NCBI RefSeq assembly: GCF_000026105.1
Contig: NC_008027.1
Coordinates: 740,501 to 804,500, forward strand
DNA from: Pseudomonas entomophila L48
GTDB taxonomy: Bacteria; Pseudomonadota; Gammaproteobacteria; Pseudomonadales; Pseudomonadaceae
DNA length: 64,000 nt
Reading direction: 5' to 3'
Both the position numbers and the translations under genes were made by a program. Positions 41,339-50,508 of the stretch are shown here, one piece after another (position 1 is the first letter of the stretch; every line of letters starts with the position of its first letter). Below the pieces are notes generated by a model. It saw only the letters and a program-made list of their open reading frames with translations. It was not told where the DNA came from and did no database searches.

Positions 41339-41664
41339 GTGGAGTATCGCTTGGAATACTGGCTGCCTAGAAATGCCGACGACGGAATTTTTGACGGTCT
41401 CTTAACTGGTAAGCTAATCCCTCAAGGCGATTTTCCAATTGCTACGGCCAAAAGAGGTGATAGATTCCGAACTGCTCATCCAGTAGATGAGGAGCATTGT
41501 CGCTTTCAGTGGCATGTCGCCGTCTCCTTCCTTACGGGCGAAAAGTCATACCGCGTGAGAAGGAAATTCTCGGTGCTCGCTTTGAAAAGATTGTCAAGGC
41601 ACCGCTAGATCTCGACGGGCAGTTTCGCCAAGAAATGGAAATGCTCGTTAAAGCGCGCAGGTAG
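41339..41664 (+). pseudogene. Remnant of an unidentified gene, apparently frameshifted
   Basis: A reading frame from the GTG at 41339 (VEYRLEYWLPRNADDGIFDG) runs to about 41545 with coding-like composition. The other frame, open to the TAG at 41664 (IPREKEILGARFEKIVKAPL), then continues plausibly. The simplest reading is one gene interrupted by a frameshift near 41540-41560 and perhaps truncated at its start. No family recognised. It sits at the left edge of the AT-rich island. Confidence 0.4.
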
Positions 41665-41780
41665 CTACAGAATGCTTCTGGGTGGTAAAGCTGACCCTTT
41701 TCCAGGCAACGATGGGATGGATGCTTAGAGGGTTGGAGGGTAAAGTACCCCGTTTGAATGCCGTCCCTTGGAACCCGTCC

Positions 41781-43298
41781 ATGCCGCTTCTTTCTTGGTT
41801 CAACCGTGACGCTGACCTCACGCGAGCCGCTCTGGCTCCATATCGCCTGCTGATGCCCAATGCTGACCTTTCGCATGGCGAGGCTGACTCCCCCAACATG
41901 CTCATTCAGGGCGACAACCTCGATGCTTTGAAAGCTCTGCTGCCTTACTACGCAGGGCAGGTGAAATGTGTCTTCATCGACCCACCCTACAACACTAAGT
42001 CCGCTTTCGAGCAGTATGACGACAACCTTGAGCACTCTCAGTGGCTGTCGATGATGTATCCACGATTGGAGCTGATACGTGAGCTGCTGGCCCCGGATGG
42101 CTCCCTCTGGGTCACCTTGGATGACAATGAGGCGCATTACTTCAAGGTGATCTGCGACGAGATTTTTGGAAGGCCCAATTTTATCGCCTCCGTCATCTGG
42201 CAGAAAATCTACTCCCCGAAGAATTCGGCTCGTCATTTTTCGGTCGATCACGACTACATTTTTGTTTACGCCAAAAACGCTGAGAAATGGGTTCCCAACC
42301 CGATGCCTCGGACTGAAAAACAGGACAAAGCCTATCGGAACCCCGACAACGATCCAAGGGGGCCGTGGAAGGCAGGGGATCTGTCAGCACGCAACTATTA
42401 CGGTGCTGGTGTATACCCTATTACAACCCCTTCGGGTCGTGTCATTTCCGGCCCACCTAACGGCATGTACTGGCGTGTGTCCGAGGACAAGCTTCGTCAA
42501 TTGGATGAGGACAATCGAATCTGGTGGGGCAAAGATGGCGGTAATGTGCCGGCTATCAAACGCTTCCTCTCTGAGGTGAAGCAAGGCCGAGTGCCTCAGA
42601 CCTTCTGGCCTTATGAGGAAGTGGGTCATACGCAGGATGCGAAGAAAGAGGTAGTTGCGATATTTGGTGACGAGAATTTCGCTACTCCCAAGCCGGAAGC
42701 GCTGATGAAGCGCATTCTTGAAGTGGCTACTAATCCTGGAGATCTTGTATTAGACAGCTTCCTTGGGTCGGGAACGACCATTGCGGTAGCTCACAAGATG
42801 GGGCGGCAGTGGATAGGGATCGAAGTAGGTGCCCACGCCGAGAGCCATTGTCAGCCTCGTCTAGCGAGAGTCGTGGACGGTGAGCAGGGTGGTGTGTCCA
42901 AAAGCTTGAATTGGACCGGCGGTGGCGGGTTCAGGTATTACACGCTCGGTGTTCCTGTATTCGATGAATCTGGTCACATCCGTGATGGTATTTCTTTTGA
43001 ACAGCTCGCCGCTCACGTCTGGTTTGCTGAAACGGGCACGGCCAGATCCGCACACGCTGACAAGTCGTCGCTTTTGGGCATCCACCTCGGTACTGCTTAC
43101 TATCTGCTTTTTAATGGGATTCTCGGTGATTTGACGAATACTGGTGGGAATGTTTTAACAAAGAGGGTTTACAGGGCACTGCCTGAATTTGACGGGCAGA
43201 AGGTGGTTTATGGCGAGGCCTGTGCGCTGGCTCCTGAACTGCTGCAGGAATTAAAAATTACCTTCCGCCAAACACCTTACGACATTAGGGCACGTTGA
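41781..43298 (+). CDS. Type III restriction-modification methyltransferase (Mod)
   Basis: A 505-residue beta-class N6-adenine methyltransferase. Motif IV DPPYNT is at residues 67-72 and motif I DSFLGSGTT at about 326-334, the beta-class order; the target-recognition region lies between them. The start MPLLSWFNRDADLTRAALAP corresponds to the usual Mod N terminus; the frame is open 33 codons upstream but that part looks unrelated. Its stop codon lies two bases before the Res ATG. It methylates one strand of an asymmetric site, which is not predictable here. Confidence 0.9.
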   Translation: MPLLSWFNRDADLTRAALAPYRLLMPNADLSHGEADSPNMLIQGDNLDALKALLPYYAGQVKCVFIDPPYNTKSAFEQYDDNLEHSQWLSMMYPRLELIRELLAPDGSLWVTLDDNEAHYFKVICDEIFGRPNFIASVIWQKIYSPKNSARHFSVDHDYIFVYAKNAEKWVPNPMPRTEKQDKAYRNPDNDPRGPWKAGDLSARNYYGAGVYPITTPSGRVISGPPNGMYWRVSEDKLRQLDEDNRIWWGKDGGNVPAIKRFLSEVKQGRVPQTFWPYEEVGHTQDAKKEVVAIFGDENFATPKPEALMKRILEVATNPGDLVLDSFLGSGTTIAVAHKMGRQWIGIEVGAHAESHCQPRLARVVDGEQGGVSKSLNWTGGGGFRYYTLGVPVFDESGHIRDGISFEQLAAHVWFAETGTARSAHADKSSLLGIHLGTAYYLLFNGILGDLTNTGGNVLTKRVYRALPEFDGQKVVYGEACALAPELLQELKITFRQTPYDIRAR

Positions 43299-43300
43299 GA

Positions 43301-45940
43301 ATGGCTCATACACTCAAACTCTATCAAAGCCGTGCGCTGGGCAGCTTAGAAAAATACCTCGATGCTTCTCGGCTGGATGGCCCTGAAAAAGCATTTGAGG
43401 ACAACGTAGACGTTGGCTTGCTCAGCGAATACAAGAAAATGCCGGGCATGCCTTTGGTTCCCTACGTATGTCTGCGTATTCCAACGGGCGGCGGCAAAAC
43501 GATCCTCGGCGCACATATTATTCGCATCTGTGGTGCCTCATATCTCGAGCGCCAATTTCCTTTGGTCATGTGGATGGTGCCCACCACTCAGATCAAAATG
43601 CAGACCCTCGAAGCCTTCCAGAACCCTCGCCACCCCTATCGACAGGAATTGGATGATGCGTTCAACGGTCAGGTAGCTATTTTTGATGTTGTTGATTTTT
43701 CTCAGATTCGCCCAGCGGACTTGATAACGAAGGTCTGTGTGGTGATCTCAACTGTTGCTGCACTGCGTGTGGATAAGGAAGAGGGCAGGAAGGTATACGA
43801 GCATCATGAGGATCTTGAGGCTCATTTCAGTAGCGTCTCGAAGGAGCTAAGTTACCTTGAAAGAGGGGGGGGCGGTAAAGCTGTTGCGTCATTTGCCAAC
43901 CTTCTTAAGCTTCATGGTCCATTGGTGATAATGGATGAAGCGCATAATGCTACAACGCCACTATCCTATGCGGTGTATGAGCGTCTTGGGCCGAAGGCTG
44001 TCGTTGAGTTGACTGCTACGCCTGATATTTCCAGTTCGAACGTACTGGTGAGCGTTTCCGCCTTCGAACTGAAGGCGGAGAACATGATTAAATTTCCGGT
44101 CGTGCTAAAAGAGCATAATGGGGAGTGGCAGGTCGCTGTCAGCAGTGCCGTGGCAAGACGAAAATCGCTTGCGAAGACTGCATTGGGAGAGGCTGAGTAC
44201 ATTCGGCCAATTCTGCTCATTCAAGCAGAGAACGCGAAGAGTGAGGCCACTGTCGAGGAAGTAAAAAGGCATCTTATAGATACCGATAACGTTGATGAAA
44301 AGGCTATCGCAATTGCGACTGGCACGCAGCGGGAAATTGATGGTGTAGATCTTTTTGCTAAGGACTGCCCCATTGAAGTCATTATCACCAAGCAAGCCCT
44401 GAAAGAGGGCTGGGACTGCTCTTTCGCATATGTTTTCTGTTCTGTCGCTCAGGTGAAGTCAGACAAAGACATTCAGCAGTTGCTTGGTCGTGTGCTGCGA
44501 ATGCCTTACGCCGTTCCAAGGCGGCAGGAGGAGATGAGCAAAGCATACGCTCACGTGACCACTGACAGCTTTGGACGAGCTGCTGGGGAGCTTACCCAAT
44601 CGCTCATCAACATCGGCTTCAACCCGATGGAAGCTGCTGTCGCAATCCGCAAGGAGAAGGCACCTGAGTTAGACCTTCAAGGTGGCTCGATTGGAATGCC
44701 GGAGTTGCCGGTAATTAAGCTGATTTTGCCAAAAGTGCCCGACTTTTCCAAAATTCCCGAGCGAGATCAGCAGCGTGTTCAATTCGTACTGAATGCTGAT
44801 GGTTTAGGCGGGACAGTCGAAGTTATAGATGCGATCGATCAAATCACGATTGATGCGATTGTTTCCACAGTGTCTGGTAAGGTTGCAAAAGAAGCTGTTG
44901 CTGCTGAGGTTGAACGTCACCAACAGGCAACCATTGCGGCCAAAGCACCCAGCGAGCGGAATGTGGTTTTCCAAGTCCCACGCCTTTGCGTTATGGAGCA
45001 AGGTGAGCTTGAGCTTGTAGATCGAGGCGCTGTGTCGGCCACATTCAGCTGGGATCTACTATCCACGCCACCTGATCTTTCGTCATTTAGATTCGACGAG
45101 GCCAGTATGACGTTCGAGGTCTACCTCGATGATAAAACTGTCCAATTCCAGAACATTAAAGACGATGTACATACCTACCTGCCGGGCTTTGCTCAGGACC
45201 GGACTGCTGCCGATCTCATTGGTTGGCTCGATCAAGAGATTCGTGAGCCTTCCATCAAGCAGCCTGTGCTGCGTGAGTGGTTGCGCCGTGCTGTTACCAG
45301 CTTGCTGGAGGAACGCGGCTTCTCGCTTTCCCAGCTCTTGAAAGGCCAATTCATCCTCCGACGAAAGCTCGGGGAGCAGCTTATGCTCGTGAAGAAACAG
45401 GCTTACGACGCTGGGTTTCAACAAGCATTATTCAGTGCGGACGCTGATTTAGTCACGTATGACGGTCCCGGCTGTGCCTTTACTTACCCGCAAGACATGG
45501 CTCTTTACCCGGCAACCTCGTATTACCAAGGCTCGTACCGTTTCAAGAAGCATTACTACCCATTCCCCGGTGTTTTGCCCTGGAAAACGCCGAAGGGTGT
45601 AATCAGTGAAGAGTTCGAATGTGCTCAGGCCATCGATCTACTTGATCAAGTGGACTTTTGGGTCCGTAATCTCGTTCACTCGACTCAGTTCTGGATGCCC
45701 ACCTCGACTCAACGGACCTATCCTGACTTTGTGATTAAGCTCAAAGACAGCAGACTGCTCATTGTGGAGTACAAGGGCGGCGACCGTGTGAGCAACGATA
45801 ACAGCAAGGAAAAACGCTTGATCGGTGAGCTATGGGCTAAGAAGTCTGCGGGGAAGGGATTGTATTTGATGGCTCAAAAGAAGGACGATCAAGGCCGTGG
45901 CGTTCGTGAGCAGTTGCTTGCGGTCATTGAAAATTCTTGA
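43301..45940 (+). CDS. Type III restriction enzyme helicase-nuclease subunit (Res)
   Basis: An 879-residue protein. The superfamily-2 helicase part has Walker A PTGGGKT (residues 61-67), DEAH (212-215) and TATPD, with QQLLGRVLRMPYA late in the helicase domain. The C terminus carries a PD-(D/E)xK nuclease, PDFVIKLKDSRLLIVEYKGG (Asp at about 809, Glu 823, Lys 825). Length fits type III Res. The ATG at 43301 is used, two bases after the mod stop. With Mod it cuts DNA between two inverted unmethylated sites, driven by ATP. Followed by a strong terminator. Confidence 0.9.
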   Translation: MAHTLKLYQSRALGSLEKYLDASRLDGPEKAFEDNVDVGLLSEYKKMPGMPLVPYVCLRIPTGGGKTILGAHIIRICGASYLERQFPLVMWMVPTTQIKMQTLEAFQNPRHPYRQELDDAFNGQVAIFDVVDFSQIRPADLITKVCVVISTVAALRVDKEEGRKVYEHHEDLEAHFSSVSKELSYLERGGGGKAVASFANLLKLHGPLVIMDEAHNATTPLSYAVYERLGPKAVVELTATPDISSSNVLVSVSAFELKAENMIKFPVVLKEHNGEWQVAVSSAVARRKSLAKTALGEAEYIRPILLIQAENAKSEATVEEVKRHLIDTDNVDEKAIAIATGTQREIDGVDLFAKDCPIEVIITKQALKEGWDCSFAYVFCSVAQVKSDKDIQQLLGRVLRMPYAVPRRQEEMSKAYAHVTTDSFGRAAGELTQSLINIGFNPMEAAVAIRKEKAPELDLQGGSIGMPELPVIKLILPKVPDFSKIPERDQQRVQFVLNADGLGGTVEVIDAIDQITIDAIVSTVSGKVAKEAVAAEVERHQQATIAAKAPSERNVVFQVPRLCVMEQGELELVDRGAVSATFSWDLLSTPPDLSSFRFDEASMTFEVYLDDKTVQFQNIKDDVHTYLPGFAQDRTAADLIGWLDQEIREPSIKQPVLREWLRRAVTSLLEERGFSLSQLLKGQFILRRKLGEQLMLVKKQAYDAGFQQALFSADADLVTYDGPGCAFTYPQDMALYPATSYYQGSYRFKKHYYPFPGVLPWKTPKGVISEEFECAQAIDLLDQVDFWVRNLVHSTQFWMPTSTQRTYPDFVIKLKDSRLLIVEYKGGDRVSNDNSKEKRLIGELWAKKSAGKGLYLMAQKKDDQGRGVREQLLAVIENS

Positions 45941-45947
45941 TCGTCAT

Positions 45948-45972
45948 GCCCGGCTACGTAGCCGGGCTTTTT
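45948..45972 (+). terminator. Rho-independent terminator after the type III R-M genes
   Basis: A perfect 20-base palindrome GCCCGGCTACGTAGCCGGGC followed by TTTTT. Confidence 0.92.
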
Positions 45973-46103
45973 GAGCTGCCTCTGGTTTGCAACTCCATCA
46001 TGAGCCTATAGCTATCCAACTTTACTTGCCGTGCTTTCCATTCACACAAACGATCATCGCTGCTACAGTCTTACTTCGATTCTGAGGAAGCAAAGAGTAT
46101 CAC

Positions 46104-47105
46104 ATGCCCGCGATGTGGATGATTCGAGGTGATGGTGGCCGTCTCTATGACGACTTCAGGGATCGCAGTCTTGCTGCCATCGGGTGGGCTCAGCTAGCGC
46201 TTGAGGCCAAGCCCGGTGTTTCCAGGAAGGCGTTGATCCAAGCCTATAAAGACCTTCAACCAGGAATAAAGGACGCGAGTGCCGTAGCGGGGGCGTCGCA
46301 GGTCTTCCGTTTCGTTAACGAAGTCAACATTGGTGATACGGTCGTTACCTATTCTCCTGCAAACCGGACCTACCTGGTAGGTCGCTTCACTGGAACGTGT
46401 CTGCTCCGCCCTGATCTGGCAGATGATGGTATGTCTTTGACCCGACCTGTTGAGTGGTACACGCAGGAGGTTGATCGCGACAAGCTAACAGGTGCCAGCA
46501 GAAACAGCCTGGGGTCTACGCTAACCGTATTTAAAGTTTCTGAGGATGCTCAGAAAGAGCTACTTGCCCTCGCTACTGGAAAAAGCGTCTCCAGACCACC
46601 GAAAGACTTGATTGAAGATTCCGACGTGCTGGAAGACCCGTTGAAGGGGGTTCAGGAAATTGCGTTTGAGCGGATCAAAGACCAAATCAACAGCTTGGAC
46701 TGGGCTGAGATGCAGGAGCTGGTGGCCGGAATCTTACGAGCAATGGGCTACAAGACACTGGTGTCTCCGGCCGGCGCTGATCGTGGCAAAGACATCATTG
46801 CGTCACCCGATGGTTTCGGATTTGAGCCGCCGCGCATCGTTGTGGAGGTTAAGCACCGGAATGCCCGGATGGGAAGTAACGAGATCCGTAGCTTTCTCGG
46901 CGGGAGGCACAAGGATGATCGAGGGTTGTACGTGAGTACTGGCGGATTCACGAAAGAGGCGTTGTATGAGGGTGAGCGAGCCAATGTGCATCTGACAATG
47001 TGGACGCTGGATGAGCTGGCTCGGACGCTGATGGCGCATTACCCAGCCACCGATCCAGAGACGAAGCGGTTGGTACCGTTGACTTACTTCTACATGCCTG
47101 CGTGA
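46104..47105 (+). CDS. Mrr-like restriction endonuclease (type IV-like)
   Basis: A 333-residue protein. The N-terminal part (about 1-150, MWMIRGDGGRLYDDFRDRSL) looks like a DNA- or modified-base-sensing domain. The C-terminal part (from about 200) is an Mrr-type nuclease: WAEMQELVAGILRAMGY, GADRGKDIIASPDGF (Asp 230) and IVVEVKHRNARMG (Glu 248, Lys 250). Mrr-family enzymes usually attack methylated foreign DNA. It stands alone in the island, 163 bases after the Res gene and its terminator, as an independent defence gene. Confidence 0.85.
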   Translation: MPAMWMIRGDGGRLYDDFRDRSLAAIGWAQLALEAKPGVSRKALIQAYKDLQPGIKDASAVAGASQVFRFVNEVNIGDTVVTYSPANRTYLVGRFTGTCLLRPDLADDGMSLTRPVEWYTQEVDRDKLTGASRNSLGSTLTVFKVSEDAQKELLALATGKSVSRPPKDLIEDSDVLEDPLKGVQEIAFERIKDQINSLDWAEMQELVAGILRAMGYKTLVSPAGADRGKDIIASPDGFGFEPPRIVVEVKHRNARMGSNEIRSFLGGRHKDDRGLYVSTGGFTKEALYEGERANVHLTMWTLDELARTLMAHYPATDPETKRLVPLTYFYMPA

Positions 47106-47130
47106 AACGTGCTCTCACCGCATCCCTGGC

Positions 47131-47160
47131 ACAAAAAAAGACGCTCGAGGACGTCTTCTT
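47131..47160 (-). terminator. Displaced copy of the ssrA terminator
   Basis: On the minus strand, AGACGTCCTCGAGCGTCT followed by seven T residues. It matches the terminator downstream of the intact ssrA (50842-50868) and sits next to the 17-base ssrA end copy, marking the far side of an insertion. Confidence 0.7.
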
Positions 47161-47167
47161 TAGAGTT

Positions 47168-47184
47168 TGGTGGAGCCGGGGGGA
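47168..47184. other. att-like copy of the ssrA 3' end
   Basis: TGGTGGAGCCGGGGGGA is identical to 50875-50891, the last 17 bases of the tmRNA gene (read on the plus strand). Such a duplication is the footprint of site-specific integration into the ssrA 3' end. Confidence 0.8.
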
Positions 47185-47633
47185 GGCAAAACCATCAATT
47201 AATACAAAATTAAATTCTTATAAATCAATAGGTTATATCATTGGTGGTTGAGGATTCGCCACCCATGCCCTGTGAATTCTGCTGCCCTGACGCTTCGCGA
47301 AAAGATAGCAGGATTATCAACTAAATCTAAGGAAAGGAAGGGATTCAGAGCTGGGAATGGATCATATTCGCGAGAGATAGCTCTGATGTACCTCTCAGGC
47401 TTCGTGATCGTGTCCCGGGAAGTGGTGTAACTGAAGCAGCCGAAAGCTAACATTCGCTTGCGGTAGCTGCTTTCCAGACGCGGGCGGTCAAATTTACTCG
47501 TTCTCATGAGCATGCACTCGCAACTCAAAAAATGAATAGATACGAGCATACGAGCTATGATTTTTCTAACTATTAAGCTAAATTTTGATCAAGAAATAGT
47601 GCGAATTTTAGGGCGGCAAAGGAGAAGGTGATT
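47185..47633. other. AT-rich intergenic stretch inside the att-flanked element
   Basis: About 450 bases of AT-rich DNA. A 103-codon minus-strand frame (47238-47549) has no coding character that I trust. The Shine-Dalgarno GGAGAAGG of the following gene is at its right end. Confidence 0.5.
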
Positions 47634-48932
47634 ATGGCTGGGAGCGACATCGTAGTGGTCATACCTGAAGGGCAGGCTGATATGACGCCCATAATTCAAC
47701 GTTGCCTTATGTCTGTTAGAGAGGAGCTAAGAGATAACCCTTATATTGTTGAGGCGATCAAGGTTCTTCAGGTCGGAGGTTATAGAAGCTCAATCGGGTC
47801 TTTTTGGAATGCTGTAGTAGACGATTTGCGAAACAAAATTATGTTTCGGAGCGTAAAGCTATTTAACCAGTCTATAGAAACCGGTAGGAAGGTTGAGACG
47901 TATGAAGATTTTCAAAACTATGTAAATGATGACCAATTGATAGAAGGTGCGTACAAAATTGGTGTTGTCGGGTGGGAGGCGAGTAAGGTTCTCCGCCATG
48001 CTAAGGAAACAAGGCATATATTCTCAGGGCATCCAAAAAGTAGCGATCCTTCTATAATAAAAGTCCTCTCAATGATGGATGATTGTATAAAGTATGTTTT
48101 GAATGCGGAGTATCCAGCGCAGATAATTGATGTTAATGACTATGTTGCAAATTTGTCTGAGTCTAATTTTGACCGAAACACAGTTGCGATTGAAAGCGCG
48201 CTGGGTGATCTCCCTGAGGTATATAAAAATGAACTGGCGAACAGGCTGTTTACTTCTTATATCCATCCTCAGTCTACAAGTGTTCTTAGATCGAATATCG
48301 AGTTCGTAGCCCCTATTTTGTGGAGAGTTCTGCCTAAAGATATACGGTTGCAAGTGGCTCGGAGAGTTGACCAGGAGATACAAAAAGCCCAGGTAGATGT
48401 TACTCAGGCTGCCTTTGCTTTCATCGGTCTCGTGAAAAGTCAAAGTTATTTGTCTGTAGTTGCAAGGAGGTATCAAATTACTCCTTTGGTTCAAGCTCTT
48501 ACAGTGGCGCTTGACGATTTCCCTCGGGAAAACGACGCGGTGAAAAATCTAGTTCCTTACGCTAGCTTGGTTCCGGAAGAACTGCTCGCAGAGTACGTTG
48601 CAGGGTTAACGAAGACATATGTTGGGCGAATGGGGTCTAGTGCACGTTATCAGAGAACAGATTTTTTCGCAGATGCTGCTGCAATTTACATTCCTGATAT
48701 GTTTAAGTTGTTTGATGATCATGCTGCAAACTATTTTGTCGAGATAGTAAAGCAAAGTGAATTGTTAAAGAGACGAATTGAGGCTCCTGCCAAGCTTAGG
48801 AGGCTTAGAGTTCTGGCGAACATAGTCGCCGAGAAAATATCAAGCACTTTTCAGGAGCGACCTTTCATTGAGGCGTTATGCTCGGAAAGTAGAGAGGGAG
48901 AGTTTTTTGCGATGTTGCGCCAAAAAAATTAA
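47634..48932 (+). CDS. Hypothetical 432-residue protein of the ssrA-linked element
   Basis: No family recognised. The protein (MAGSDIVVVIPEGQADMTPI at the start) appears mostly helical, with no signal peptide or membrane helix; the region SGHPKSSDPSIIKVLSMMDD and the Arg/Lys-rich C terminus are the only landmarks. The ATG has GGAGAAGG upstream; an in-frame GTG two codons earlier is less likely. Codon use is AT-rich, unlike the flanking chromosome, indicating transfer. It converges on a trypsin-like protease gene, the two separated by a 50-base palindrome. A defence or mobile-element function is inferred from location only. Confidence 0.65.
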   Translation: MAGSDIVVVIPEGQADMTPIIQRCLMSVREELRDNPYIVEAIKVLQVGGYRSSIGSFWNAVVDDLRNKIMFRSVKLFNQSIETGRKVETYEDFQNYVNDDQLIEGAYKIGVVGWEASKVLRHAKETRHIFSGHPKSSDPSIIKVLSMMDDCIKYVLNAEYPAQIIDVNDYVANLSESNFDRNTVAIESALGDLPEVYKNELANRLFTSYIHPQSTSVLRSNIEFVAPILWRVLPKDIRLQVARRVDQEIQKAQVDVTQAAFAFIGLVKSQSYLSVVARRYQITPLVQALTVALDDFPRENDAVKNLVPYASLVPEELLAEYVAGLTKTYVGRMGSSARYQRTDFFADAAAIYIPDMFKLFDDHAANYFVEIVKQSELLKRRIEAPAKLRRLRVLANIVAEKISSTFQERPFIEALCSESREGEFFAMLRQKN

Positions 48933-48952
48933 CTTCAATGTTGCATGCGATT

Positions 48953-49002
48953 GCTATGGGCCCAGTACTATCGTTCGCGAACGTTAGTGCTGGGTCCATA
49001 GC
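48953..49002. terminator. 50-bp imperfect palindrome between convergent genes
   Basis: Arms of 25 bases (GCTATGGGCCCAGTACTATC then GTTCG, and its near-complement) with three mismatches and almost no loop. There is no poly-T tail, so it may be a bidirectional terminator, a recombination site or a protein-binding site. Confidence 0.5.
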
Positions 49003-49072
49003 GGCCGATCATAACCGACTACTTTCGACTCTTGAAGCGCAAGCAAGAGTTCGCTCACCAAAAAGTTTTGGG

Positions 49073-49831
49073 CTAATTTTGTAAGTCTTCTGAGAGAAAC
49101 ATGCCTTCCATTTCTAACAAGAGCATCTTGTCGAGGTAGTAGGCTATATTTTCAGCAGGAATGAAGTTAAGCAGACCTTCCGTGTCGCTTGCGAGTGTAA
49201 CCATTCCTGCAAATTTCCACTCGTCATTTGTCTCCGCCATCACAAACGCCCCGCTCATTCCGCGAAACTTTCGAGGTCGTTTACCAAAGACTTTCACTCT
49301 TATAAGTCCGGGATATGAAGGCTCCGTCAGAACGCCATTCACGCACCAGATGACCGCTGAAAGAATGTTTTTGCCGTAGTCATACTCTCTGTCTTGGTCT
49401 GGATAGCCGATAATCCGGAAAATTTCGACTTCGCTCATCCGATCGGACTCGATGTAGTCTGTTGCGCGCACACATGCCAAGCCCGCAGCGAACAAGGCAT
49501 CATGCTGTGATTCAGCGATACGCATGATGACAATATCGGAGCTAGGGTCTGGATCTAACTCGTCTTGAAAGACTGCGCGGCGGTCGAACTGGATTGAGAT
49601 GGGGGCATTGCGAAGCAGAATGCGTAAGTCGTGATGCTGTGCCTGCTGACTATTCAGCACATGCTGCGCTGAGATGAGGAACAACTCGCCAGCATGCTCA
49701 AGCACAAATGCGGTGCCTACACCCTGCGGTTCAGAAAAAAATTCAGTTTCAGTCGCCAAGATGACAGGGTGCACCTGCCCCTCAAGCAGATCTCCAAACA
49801 CTTTTAGCGTGATGAATTCCTGTTGCTGCAT
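49073..49831 (-). CDS. Trypsin-like serine protease of the ssrA-linked element
   Basis: A 252-residue chymotrypsin-fold peptidase without signal peptide. The triad is visible: His57 in LFLISAQHVL, Asp99 in SSDIVIMRI and Ser193 in RKFRGMSGAFVM, with the GVGTAFVL strand before the His. The ATG at 49831 has AAGAGG upstream; an ATG 31 codons earlier is in frame but lacks a ribosome site. Cytoplasmic trypsin-like peptidases are often paired with effector or sensor proteins in defence modules; the convergent hypothetical gene is the obvious candidate partner, which is inference. Confidence 0.78.
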   Translation of the reverse strand: MQQQEFITLKVFGDLLEGQVHPVILATETEFFSEPQGVGTAFVLEHAGELFLISAQHVLNSQQAQHHDLRILLRNAPISIQFDRRAVFQDELDPDPSSDIVIMRIAESQHDALFAAGLACVRATDYIESDRMSEVEIFRIIGYPDQDREYDYGKNILSAVIWCVNGVLTEPSYPGLIRVKVFGKRPRKFRGMSGAFVMAETNDEWKFAGMVTLASDTEGLLNFIPAENIAYYLDKMLLLEMEGMFLSEDLQN

Positions 49832-49975
49832 CCGAAACCTCTTGCATTGAGCAGCGATAATCGCCGCTACAGGTCTTTTGCGGGAGTCGTGGAGCACAAT
49901 GCCGTTAGCTACTAGTCCCGCCATCGTACTGAGTTGGGCGGAAGCTTACGTTCTTCTTCCACCAGATAGCAAAAC

Positions 49976-50027
49976 GCCCAAGGTTTCGGCACGTCCGGGA
50001 TGGATCGGGCAGCTTAAAACCTTGGGC
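49976..50027. repeat. 11-bp inverted repeat
   Basis: GCCCAAGGTTT and AAACCTTGGGC, perfect complements 30 bases apart, upstream of the protease gene. It could be an operator or a remnant stem; no poly-T is present. Confidence 0.5.
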
Positions 50028-50105
50028 AGGATGTGCGAAGAATAGATTAAGCGGTAAGCCCGTAAACCATCACCGTAGCGGCAACTCTCCCGGGCCAACT
50101 TAAGC

Positions 50106-50324
50106 TCAATCCTCCTCCTTCATCGCCTCCAGCTTCCCAACCTGCTCACTGGCCAACCGGCTGATGATGCGGATCGCCTGGTGAATCCCCGCCGTGTTAC
50201 GAAAGCTCAACTGCGGGTTGTGCTCGCACTCCAGCACCTCGTCATGCTGGACCAGCGCCTCACCGAGCAATTCGAGAGTCTAGACGTAGCTCTGGAGGGT
50301 AGACAGGCGTTCATGGTCAGTCAT
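50106..50324 (-). pseudogene. Small Pseudomonas-type gene interrupted by an amber codon
   Basis: A 72-codon frame from the ATG at 50324 (MTDHERLSTLQSYV) reaches a TAG at 50280-50282 after 14 codons. It then continues without interruption (TLELLGEALVQHDEVLECEH ... KLEAMKEED) to a TGA at 50106. A GGAGGTGCCCC ribosome site precedes the ATG. A single CAG-to-TAG change would explain it. The protein looks like the small accessory proteins found near C4-like RNA modules; function unknown. Confidence 0.6.
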
Positions 50325-50508
50325 GGGGCACCTCCCGGTTGGCGCGGGTGGCGAAGGACTGGCTGTCGATCGGGTAAAAGGTTGGGGATAGGGTCGCCAC
50401 GGGGGATGGCCGGCGGAGAGCGGATGCGAGGATCCTGTACAGATTTGCGAAATGCATGCATGAGGTCCTTTTCGGTTGAAGCACCACACCATCGTCGCCA
50501 AACGAATA

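Noticed and set aside
47238-47549. A 103-codon minus-strand frame in the AT-rich gap
   Set aside because: No ribosome site, no family pattern and no support beyond being open.
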